A stretch of 64,000 nt of DNA from an uncultured Bacilli bacterium (GTDB lineage Bacteria; Bacillota_I; Bacilli_A; RF39; UBA660): positions 124,001-188,000 of the forward strand of contig CAJUBJ010000003.1 of the NCBI GenBank assembly GCA_910584655.1, given 5' to 3'. Each line of letters opens with the position of its first letter. Within the stretch, counting starts at the first letter, position 1. The notes beneath the pieces are model-generated. The model worked only from the letters and a program-made list of their open reading frames with translations, was not told the origin of the DNA and searched no databases. The position numbers and the translations under genes are program-made. Shown in pieces: positions 35,547 to 41,923 of the stretch.

Positions 35547-36413
35547 ATGTTAAGAGAAAATATTGAAAATGTTAAAGTTATTGGAGAAGTAAAGAGATGT
35601 GATTATTCTAAAATATTAAGATTAGATGATGGACGTTTAGCAAAAATTATTTCTCCATTTATTATTATGATGTATATTAGAGCAGGGGCAAGTTTAGAAA
35701 GAAAAGTAATGGATGCAGATAGTATTGTAGGAATGGATGAATTATATAAACCAACTAGTGCGTTGTATTCATGTAATTCTTTTGTTGGATATACTATGAT
35801 GGAGAATAAAGGAATAGATTTTAATTCTCACGATGAAAGATTAACATTGATGGAAAGAGCTGATTTGTATAGATATGCTAATATACATTCACAATTAGAA
35901 AGCATTGTTAGAAAAGGGCATAGACAAGAGAAAAAAATAGTATTCCCTGATATTGCAACTTGTGATAATATTTATATTGATGAAAATGATAGAATTAGTT
36001 TAATAGATTATGATGGATTGCAAGTTGGAGATAATATTACAGTATCTTATTCAACTAATTTAGGTCCAGATTATAAGTATGAAGTTGCTAAATATAAAAG
36101 TAAAAATTTATATACAGAAGAATTAGATAAAACAAGCTTGATGATACTTTACTTTTTAGATGCTTTTAATGTTGATCTGAAAGCAGTAGGTCAAAGAGAT
36201 CCAAATAGTGGTAAGGTGATAACACTTAAAGATGTATTTGAGATTATGGGTTTTCCTGATGATAAATTAATAAAAAAAGTAGAAAAAGTTCTTTCCAAAA
36301 CAGAAGAAGGAGAATTCTTAGGCGATGATTTATTCAGATTAGCTGAACAATATCGAATGAGCGTTTATCCTCTTGGTTCTGGATATTATGTAAAAAGATT
36401 AATACATAAATAA
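35547..36413 (+). CDS. Protein-kinase-fold-like protein of unknown substrate
   Basis: 288 residues, soluble. The segment FPDIATCDNIYIDENDRISLIDYDGLQVGD resembles a kinase catalytic loop (D..xxxN) followed by a DFG-like motif (DYDG). Upstream, LDDGRLAKI could hold the ATP-binding Lys. The region before has helical VMDADSIVGMDELYKPT and a hinge-like YTMMENKG. It is shorter than canonical Ser/Thr kinases and lacks an HRD motif, so this is a fold-level guess. It has its own promoter and ends at the hairpin before the small coat-like gene. Confidence 0.45.
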   Translation: MLRENIENVKVIGEVKRCDYSKILRLDDGRLAKIISPFIIMMYIRAGASLERKVMDADSIVGMDELYKPTSALYSCNSFVGYTMMENKGIDFNSHDERLTLMERADLYRYANIHSQLESIVRKGHRQEKKIVFPDIATCDNIYIDENDRISLIDYDGLQVGDNITVSYSTNLGPDYKYEVAKYKSKNLYTEELDKTSLMILYFLDAFNVDLKAVGQRDPNSGKVITLKDVFEIMGFPDDKLIKKVEKVLSKTEEGEFLGDDLFRLAEQYRMSVYPLGSGYYVKRLIHK

Positions 36414-36415
36414 AC

Positions 36416-36442
36416 ACTAAAAAAATACTCCTTCATAAAATA
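36416..36442 (+). promoter_or_regulatory. Sigma-K-type promoter candidate
   Basis: AC at 36416, 16-base spacer, CATAAAATA at 36434-36442, matching the sigma-K pattern AC-N16-CATANNNTA. Expected start is near 36450, inside the hairpin described next. Confidence 0.5.
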
Positions 36443-36462
36443 TTATGAAAGGAGTATTTTTT
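36420..36462 (+). terminator. Terminator hairpin that contains the next gene's ribosome site
   Basis: The arms AAAAAATACTCCTT/CATAA and TTATG/AAAGGAGTATTTTTT pair with one bulged base and a loop of four. The 3' arm carries the AAAGGAG ribosome site (36448-36454) of the small gene at 36463. Read-through RNA would hide this site; RNA started at the sigma-K-type promoter would not. Confidence 0.75.
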
Positions 36463-36648
36463 ATGTATTATAGAAATTTATATCAACCGATGAATAATGA
36501 CGATAGATTTGGAGGGTTCTTTGTTCCTTTTTTATTAGGAGGATTAACTGGTAGTGCAGCTGTAGCAGTTTCTAGACCTAGACCAGTTTATGTAAATCCA
36601 TATCCACAATATCCACCATATGGACCTAGACCATATCCTTATTACTAG
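36463..36648 (+). CDS. Small Tyr/Pro-rich coat-like protein
   Basis: 61 residues from the ATG at 36463 (AAAGGAG eight bases upstream; the in-frame ATG at 36445 lies in the hairpin and lacks a ribosome site). It has a Gly-rich hydrophobic segment (GGFFVPFLLGGLTGSAAVAV) and a tail of P, Y and R (NPYPQYPPYGPRPYPYY), a composition common in spore coat proteins. The sigma-K-type promoter supports a late mother-cell coat role. Its 3' end overlaps the convergent RodA/FtsW gene by 23 bases. Confidence 0.6.
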   Translation: MYYRNLYQPMNNDDRFGGFFVPFLLGGLTGSAAVAVSRPRPVYVNPYPQYPPYGPRPYPYY

Positions 36649-37690
36649 AATTAACTTTAAGATTAATGGAAATACCTATTAAAGCATATAAAGTTATTAA
36701 ATAAGATCCACCATAACTTAAAAATGGTAAAGGAATACCTATAATAGGTAATAAAGATAAATTCATTAAAATATTATAGAAAATTTGAAATAATAACATA
36801 TTTAATATTATAAAATTAAAAATATTAGATATGTTTTTTTTCTTAGATATATATTTTATGTAATATAGGAGTATTGATGCAAAACATATAATTATAGTAA
36901 TAAATATTAGTGGATTATATTTACTTATAATAGAAGCAAAGATAAAGTCATTATGGTTTTCTGGGATATAGATAAGATTATGTGATCCAATAGATATTAA
37001 AGAATTTATTGTTTGAATATTATTTTGTTCTTTAAAGGATATTAATCTATCAATACGATAGAATAGTTTAGTACCATATATATTTATAAGTAAATCTTTA
37101 TTTATAAAATATAAAGATATATTTATACCTATAAATAATAATATTATGGATATACCTATAATTAGGTATTTCTTTTTGATATTAGAGTATTTTATAGAAG
37201 ATATAAGTATTATTAGATAGAATATGATTGCTCCAGTATCTGGTTCTAAAAATGTTAAAATACTAGGTATTATTGTTAATATTATTAGAAGTATTATGTT
37301 TTTGTTTTTATAAGTTAGATAAGCTAAGTATATAGTTAAAATTAATTTAGTTATTTCACTTGGTTGGATAGAAAATCCAAATAAGTGAAGCCATGCTTTA
37401 GCACCATGGACTTCTCTTCCTACTAAAAGAACAAGTATTAGAAGAAATATAGAGAATATATATAAATATCTAATATATTTAAAGATATATTTAGTTTTTA
37501 TTTTACTAAAGATAAATAGTATTATGTAACTTAAAAATAAATATAATAGTTGTTTATTAAAGTAAGAGGTTGAATGAAGGTAGAATAAACCTATTATATT
37601 TAGTATTAAGATTGGGATTAAAATAATATATTTGTTTTTTAATAAAGTTTTCATATTATTATGATGTTCAGAATAATTATTATTATACAT
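36626..37690 (-). CDS. RodA/FtsW/SpoVE-family glycosyltransferase
   Basis: 354 residues with about 10 membrane helices. SEDS signatures include REVHGAKAWLHLFGFSIQPSEITKLILTIYLAY and, near the end, LPIIGIPLPFLSYGGSYLI. SEDS proteins polymerise lipid II glycan chains with a class B PBP. The first ATG (37690) has no good ribosome site, and ATG 12 codons later is an alternative. Conservation of the SEDS core is clear, but the loop regions are short for RodA. Which of RodA, FtsW or SpoVE it is cannot be decided; the neighbouring coat-like genes favour a sporulation role. Confidence 0.85.
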   Translation of the reverse strand: MYNNNYSEHHNNMKTLLKNKYIILIPILILNIIGLFYLHSTSYFNKQLLYLFLSYIILFIFSKIKTKYIFKYIRYLYIFSIFLLILVLLVGREVHGAKAWLHLFGFSIQPSEITKLILTIYLAYLTYKNKNIILLIILTIIPSILTFLEPDTGAIIFYLIILISSIKYSNIKKKYLIIGISIILLFIGINISLYFINKDLLINIYGTKLFYRIDRLISFKEQNNIQTINSLISIGSHNLIYIPENHNDFIFASIISKYNPLIFITIIICFASILLYYIKYISKKKNISNIFNFIILNMLLFQIFYNILMNLSLLPIIGIPLPFLSYGGSYLITLYALIGISINLKVNSSNKDMV

Positions 37691-37712
37691 ATAGTTAAAG
37701 GGGAGGAATAAT

Positions 37713-37997
37713 ATGAAATTACCTAGTGTTTATGCAAATAAAATAGAAAAAGATATAAGGAATAATAATGATTATTATTATGGAGATAGAAATAATGTTA
37801 AAGCAAAGGATTTAAGAGAACTAAAAAATGAATTTGATAATAAGGGCTATGTTAATAGATTAAGAGTTATTTTTACAATGAAAGATGGTTCTAAGAAAGA
37901 TGAAAAGTTAGTGTTACTTAAGAATGATGGTTTTATTAATTTAAATAATGAAAAGATATATTTTGATGATATTATTAATTATGAAATAAAAAAATAA
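37713..37997 (+). CDS. Small basic protein of unknown function
   Basis: 94 residues, behind GGGGAGG at 37700. It opens MKLPSVYANKIEKDIRNNNDYYYG and ends with a compact beta-rich half (RLRVIFTMKDGSKKDEKLVLLKNDGFINLNNEKIYFDDII). No membrane helix or known motif is present. It starts 23 bases from the divergent SEDS gene and ends at a terminator shared with the convergent EIIB-like gene. Confidence 0.55.
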   Translation: MKLPSVYANKIEKDIRNNNDYYYGDRNNVKAKDLRELKNEFDNKGYVNRLRVIFTMKDGSKKDEKLVLLKNDGFINLNNEKIYFDDIINYEIKK

Positions 37998-38022
37998 ACA
38001 TTTTTATATGTTTATTTTAATA
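37989..38022. terminator. Bidirectional intrinsic terminator
   Basis: Stem AAAATAAACAT with ATGTTTATTTT, six-base loop, between convergent genes. Confidence 0.7.
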
Positions 38023-38329
38023 TACCTTTAATACATTCTTTTAATTGTTTAGCATCTTTACCAAATATTATTTTTAATTGATTATCTATTTCAACAATAC
38101 CTTTTGCTCCTAATTTTTGAATAGAAGCTTTATCTACTTTAGATACATCTTTTAAAATAACTTTAAAACGTGACATATTACATTCAGCATTGATGATATT
38201 GTCTTTGCCACCTAAGTATTTAACTAATTTATTTGCTTCTGAAGAAAAATCTTTTTGATTTAATTTTATTATTACTAATACTATTAATACTAATATTACT
38301 GCGATTATTATATATTGTATCCATTCCAT
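38012..38329 (-). CDS. Membrane-anchored EIIB(Glc)-like protein lacking the active Cys
   Basis: 105 residues: membrane helix at about 4-22, then an EIIB(Glc)-type domain, LVKYLGGKDNIINAECNMSRFKVILKDVSKVD through LGAKGIVEIDNQLKIIFG. Ungapped comparison with the usual GGKENI..DACITRLRV pattern places N51 at the phospho-Cys, with C50 just before it. Phosphotransfer is therefore unlikely. There is no EIIC partner nearby. It is probably a repurposed domain. AGGTGAT lies upstream of the ATG. Confidence 0.65.
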   Translation of the reverse strand: MEWIQYIIIAVILVLIVLVIIKLNQKDFSSEANKLVKYLGGKDNIINAECNMSRFKVILKDVSKVDKASIQKLGAKGIVEIDNQLKIIFGKDAKQLKECIKGILK

Positions 38330-38393
38330 TTCTTTATCACCTATTTGAAATTATACTATAAGTTTAAGAAAAATAAAAGTATAACAAGTAATC

Positions 38394-38420
38394 ACTATTT
38401 TGGGAGTTTTACATAAATTA
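38394..38420 (+). promoter_or_regulatory. Sigma-K-type promoter candidate of the coat gene
   Basis: AC at 38394, 16-base spacer, CATAAATTA at 38412-38420: exact AC-N16-CATANNNTA match. Expected start near 38428, then AGGAAAGGGTGA before the ATG. Confidence 0.6.
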
Positions 38421-38451
38421 ATAGTGAGATATATAGGAAAGGGTGAAAAAT

Positions 38452-38880
38452 ATGTGTAATGACAATAATACTAACTCTTTAGCTGAAATATTAAGTGTTA
38501 TATTAGTGTTACAACAAAATGCATGTGTTGATTCTTGCTTAGATTCATGTGATAGACCAATGTTAGGCGGAGGACCAACTTGTTTAGTATGTAATACACG
38601 TCCTGTAATGATTTATACTTGCGGTAATGGTAGTATTCCTTGGAGTATGCCAGTAACTAAAGATTCAACAGCTACTTGTGAAGGTAATAGTACTACTTGT
38701 TCAACAGTCTTTAGAGTTGAAAAAATAGAAGGTACTTGTTGTACATTTAGAGTATTACAAGATAATCCTGATACAACAAGCTTATATCCTTATGTTACTA
38801 CTAATTCAGTATTTACAATGGATTTAGGTTGTGTTTGTGCTCTTAGATGTTTAACTGATACTTATGTAGAATGTGTATAG
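38452..38880 (+). CDS. CotY/CotZ-type cysteine-rich spore coat protein
   Basis: 142 residues from the ATG at 38452 (the earlier in-frame GTG at 38443 lies in the ribosome site GGGTGA). It has about 17 Cys residues. The order FRVEKIEGTCCTFRVL, then TMDLGCVCALRCL matches the Bacillus CotY/CotZ pattern FRVEKL..CCATL and DLGCFCAIQCL. CotY/CotZ make the disulphide-linked crust/outer coat. The exact sigma-K-type promoter agrees with late mother-cell expression. It is monocistronic. Confidence 0.75.
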   Translation: MCNDNNTNSLAEILSVILVLQQNACVDSCLDSCDRPMLGGGPTCLVCNTRPVMIYTCGNGSIPWSMPVTKDSTATCEGNSTTCSTVFRVEKIEGTCCTFRVLQDNPDTTSLYPYVTTNSVFTMDLGCVCALRCLTDTYVECV

Positions 38881-38883
38881 AAG

Positions 38884-38912
38884 AGAAAGTTAGTTATTTT
38901 CTCTTTTTTCAT
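38884..38912 (+). terminator. Intrinsic terminator of the coat gene
   Basis: AGAGAAA, loop gttagtta, TTTCTCT and T run right after the stop. Confidence 0.8.
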
Positions 38913-38929
38913 GTATTAAAGTTTAATGA

Positions 38930-38962
38930 AAAAGAATCCAATAGTTAGTTGGATTCTTTTGT
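38930..38962 (-). terminator. Terminator of the minus-strand operon
   Basis: Read on the minus strand, AAGAATCCAA pairs with TTGGATTCTT followed by T; it includes the last codons of the phosphoesterase gene. Confidence 0.75.
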
Positions 38963-39895
38963 TTTATATAAACGATATAAGTTAAATGAAGGGAAGTTAT
39001 TAAATCTAGCATTTATTCCAGATGTTCCTAAACCACTAGATACAAATAATTTAGTTTCATTTATATTATAATAATCTTCATAATAGTTTTTTGAGTTGTC
39101 TTGTAAGAATAATGGTTTTAAGAATGGTATTTTTATTAAACCACCTAATGAATGACCACTTAGAACTAGATTAGGTTTATATAGAGTAAAATTATCTATA
39201 CTATCTGGTTCATGAGTTAATACTATTTTATAATAATTTGTTGTGTCTGTATTATCAATCATATTAGATAATAAAGTATAATTAGGATTAGTTTCTATAG
39301 AATTAAAACCAGTTATTTGGATAGGGGTATTTTCTTTATAAAATAATAGTTTTGATTCATTATCTAAAAGAGTGAAATTAGCATATTCCATTATTTCTTT
39401 ATATTTATCATTATTATAATCTTCGTTTCCATATATGGCATATTTATATAGGGAACATTCTAATTTTGCTAAAGAATTTTTTAATTCTTCTTCTATTTCA
39501 GATGTAGTTGTAATATTTTTATCAATTAGATCACCAGTAAAAAATATTAAATCAGGTTTTAATTCATTAATGTTTTTTACAACTTTTTCTAATTCTTTTT
39601 TATTAATTGTAGTTCCATAATGTAAATCTGAAAAGTGAATTATTTTTAAACCATGAAATGAATCTGGGATAATTGTAGAATCTACTTTATATTCTTTTAC
39701 TTTAATTAAAGAAGGTTCTAGTAAACAAGAATATGAAAAAATAAGAATTAAGAATATTATTAATATTAATATAATTTTTTTTAAAAGAGGATGATTACGT
39801 TCTTCCTCTTTATCTTCTGAGTTTTCTATATCGATTGTCTTTATATTTTCAGTATCTGAATTGTATTTTTTTACTCTAGTATTATTTTCTTTCAT
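38945..39895 (-). CDS. Membrane-anchored metallophosphoesterase with altered His boxes
   Basis: 316 residues: acidic cytoplasmic N-terminus, helix at about 40-57, then a calcineurin-like domain with HFSDLHYG (D90, H92), FTGDLID (D122), GNED (156-159), LTHEP (H228) and GHSLGG (247-252). YkuE-type enzymes normally read GNHD and GHTHGGQ. Here the GNHD His is E158 and the second GHTHGG His is L250. Activity may be lost or changed. Third gene of the operon; its start overlaps the CPBP stop by four bases. Confidence 0.8.
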   Translation of the reverse strand: MKENNTRVKKYNSDTENIKTIDIENSEDKEEERNHPLLKKIILILIIFLILIFSYSCLLEPSLIKVKEYKVDSTIIPDSFHGLKIIHFSDLHYGTTINKKELEKVVKNINELKPDLIFFTGDLIDKNITTTSEIEEELKNSLAKLECSLYKYAIYGNEDYNNDKYKEIMEYANFTLLDNESKLLFYKENTPIQITGFNSIETNPNYTLLSNMIDNTDTTNYYKIVLTHEPDSIDNFTLYKPNLVLSGHSLGGLIKIPFLKPLFLQDNSKNYYEDYYNINETKLFVSSGLGTSGINARFNNFPSFNLYRLYKTKESN

Positions 39896-40584
39896 AATAG
39901 ACCTCCTAGAATTATTAATTCTAATAATGAAATTGCATTATGGATAGAATGAGCACAAATTGTACCATATATATTATTTGTTTCTTTGTAGGCATAACCA
40001 AATGCTATTCCTAAAGAACTATATGGTATTAAGTATACTAACATTATAAGACTAGAAAGACTATCTAGGGAAGATGTAATATGAACAAAAGCAAAAATTA
40101 GACCACTAGTTAACGCAAATAAATGTTTATTGGTAGTAAAATTTTTTAAACCTCTTCTAAAAACTAATTCTTCAGTTATGGGGGCAAATATAGTTGCACA
40201 TATAATTTCTACAATAGGCATTTGTTTAAGTAATTCTATATTTGCTTCTTGATTAGTATTTTCAGATATTTTAAACATACTTATAATAAAAGAAGATGCA
40301 ATCATAATAAATAATCCTTTTATCCAGAAGTTTAAAGTTACTTTTAAAATACTTTTATAATTTTTTTTAAATTCTTTAAAATCTTTAATTAAATCTTTGT
40401 GATATATACAGATAAAAAAGATAGTTAAAAATAAATAAAGTAAGAGGTTAGCGGCTTTTAAACTTAATTTATTTTCATTGATTAAAAAAGAAAAAGGTAT
40501 AGATATTATACTTCCTACTAAAAAGTAAGAAAATATAATTAAAATACCTTTTATTAATTCTGTAGTATTAATTATTTTTTTCAT
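39892..40584 (-). CDS. CPBP-family intramembrane protease
   Basis: 230 residues with about six to seven helices. The catalytic segments are EELVFRRGL (Glu-Glu ... Arg), LIFAFVHI (His) and GTICAHSIHNAISL (His-x-x-x-Asn). These are the motifs of the CAAX/ABI (CPBP) metal-free proteases found in many Firmicutes and often linked to bacteriocin immunity or envelope processing. No substrate is apparent. It is the middle gene of the operon, 15 bases after the thioredoxin-like gene. Confidence 0.85.
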   Translation of the reverse strand: MKKIINTTELIKGILIIFSYFLVGSIISIPFSFLINENKLSLKAANLLLYLFLTIFFICIYHKDLIKDFKEFKKNYKSILKVTLNFWIKGLFIMIASSFIISMFKISENTNQEANIELLKQMPIVEIICATIFAPITEELVFRRGLKNFTTNKHLFALTSGLIFAFVHITSSLDSLSSLIMLVYLIPYSSLGIAFGYAYKETNNIYGTICAHSIHNAISLLELIILGGLL

Positions 40585-40599
40585 TAATAAATCACCTTA

Positions 40600-41055
40600 T
40601 TATTCTTTTATGTATCCCATTGCTTTAAGTCTGCTTACTAATTTAGATTCACTAACTGTACCAGCTAGACGGCTTGCTGTATTTTTTTCAACACCATTTT
40701 CTATAAATATTGTGTGAGGAGTTCCGTCGATATTAGCAATAGATTTTAATTTTATATTATCTTCTTTACTTATTTTATCAATTTCTATTTCATAAGCAGT
40801 AATGTCATATTCTGTTAAAACTTTTTTTAAAGTAGGTTTATATTCAATACAATGAGAACAATCTGTTTTAGATATTAGTAGAATAAAAGATTCTTTATTA
40901 TCTATTTTGTTTTGTAGTTCTTCAAATGTTAATCCAATTAAATGGTTGTCTTCTTTAACTTCTTTTCCATGTAATATAGAACCTGCATAAATTAGTCCAA
41001 TTACTGCTGCTAAAACTATAATAATTCCTATAATAATCATAATATTTTTTTTCAT
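40600..41055 (-). CDS. Membrane-anchored thioredoxin-like protein
   Basis: 151 residues: membrane helix at about 5-24, then a thioredoxin fold with ESFILLISKTDCSHC (C66-S-H-C69) and the cis-Pro region GTPHTIFI. CSHC in place of CGPC suggests a different redox potential. It probably works on the outer face of the membrane, where the Cys-rich surface proteins encoded divergently (from 41165) would be substrates; that link is an inference from proximity. Confidence 0.8.
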   Translation of the reverse strand: MKKNIMIIIGIIIVLAAVIGLIYAGSILHGKEVKEDNHLIGLTFEELQNKIDNKESFILLISKTDCSHCIEYKPTLKKVLTEYDITAYEIEIDKISKEDNIKLKSIANIDGTPHTIFIENGVEKNTASRLAGTVSESKLVSRLKAMGYIKE

Positions 41056-41070
41056 AAAATCACCATTAAT

Positions 41071-41099
41071 AATATATCATAATCGAAAAATATCTGCAA
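41071..41099 (-). promoter_or_regulatory. Promoter of the minus-strand operon
   Basis: Minus strand: TTGCAG, 17-base spacer, TATATT with an upstream TGa. Confidence 0.6.
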
Positions 41100-41114
41100 T
41101 TTATTATTGTTATT

Positions 41115-41143
41115 TTGACAACTTAATGATAGAATTATATTTA
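41115..41143 (+). promoter_or_regulatory. Promoter of the surface-protein/Tad operon
   Basis: TTGACA at 41115, then TATATT at 15-base or TATTTA at 17-base spacing. The first ATG of the reading frame (41126) falls inside it, so it cannot be the start. Confidence 0.55.
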
Positions 41144-41164
41144 GAAAATAAGGTTGGTGCTTTT

Positions 41165-41923
41165 ATGAAAAAAAGAAGTTTATTATTTATATTATTTATA
41201 AGTGTATTTATGTTTGTGGGAGTCGCTAAGGCTGATGAAGATAAAACATGCAATGCTGTTAGTTTAAATGAACTAAGAACTAAGGCAGCGAATATAAAGG
41301 TTACGTATGAGGCTGGAATTAAGCTTAGTGGTTTTGATGGTTCTGATGCTGAACTTGATGAAGATGGTGGTATTGGATCCTATATAAGATTTATAGATAT
41401 AAAAATATATAATATTACTAGTGATTTGTATGTTTTAGTTGAAGGAGATTTTGTTGATAAGAATACAGCAGTAGCAACTTTAAAAAATGTAGGAGCAGAT
41501 GGCGCTGCTACTATAAGAATAAAATTATTGGATGAAATAAGGACATATAATTTTACAGTTTTTTCTGATGCATATGGTTGTTCTAGCCAAACATTAAGAA
41601 AAATAAAACTTACTGTACCAAGATTTAATTACTATTCAGATTTGGATATATGTGAGGATATACCAGACTATTATTTGTGTCAATCTTTCGTTACTTATGA
41701 TATAGATGGTTCTACTTTTTTTAAAAAAGTGGAAGACTATAAAGCTAAATTATTAGTTAATGATGGAGATAAAGAGGGAATAAAGACAGATGATAATACA
41801 GGAATAGTTAGTAAAACTATATCTTCTGTTTCAAAGAATAAATATATTGTTGTTGGAATTATTGTTGTGGTTGGTGTGATAGTTACAATATTTGTTTTAA
41901 AAAGAAAGAAGAGTGATTTATAA
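41165..41923 (+). CDS. Surface protein with signal peptide and C-terminal anchor helix
   Basis: 252 residues from the ATG at 41165 (AAGGTTGGTG upstream; earlier ATG lies in the promoter). The signal peptide ends VGVAKADE. The exported part has four to five Cys and beta-rich sequence (GAATIRIKLLDEIRTYNFTVFSDAYG). A membrane helix at about 224-244 with a KRKK tail anchors it. The stop overlaps the next start by one base (TAATG), implying coupled production with the 1982-residue protein. Family not recognised. Confidence 0.65.
   Translation: MKKRSLLFILFISVFMFVGVAKADEDKTCNAVSLNELRTKAANIKVTYEAGIKLSGFDGSDAELDEDGGIGSYIRFIDIKIYNITSDLYVLVEGDFVDKNTAVATLKNVGADGAATIRIKLLDEIRTYNFTVFSDAYGCSSQTLRKIKLTVPRFNYYSDLDICEDIPDYYLCQSFVTYDIDGSTFFKKVEDYKAKLLVNDGDKEGIKTDDNTGIVSKTISSVSKNKYIVVGIIVVVGVIVTIFVLKRKKSDL

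Noticed and set aside
36445..36462. Earlier in-frame ATG for the small coat-like gene
   Set aside because: It has no ribosome site and would code for the ribosome-site sequence of the real start.
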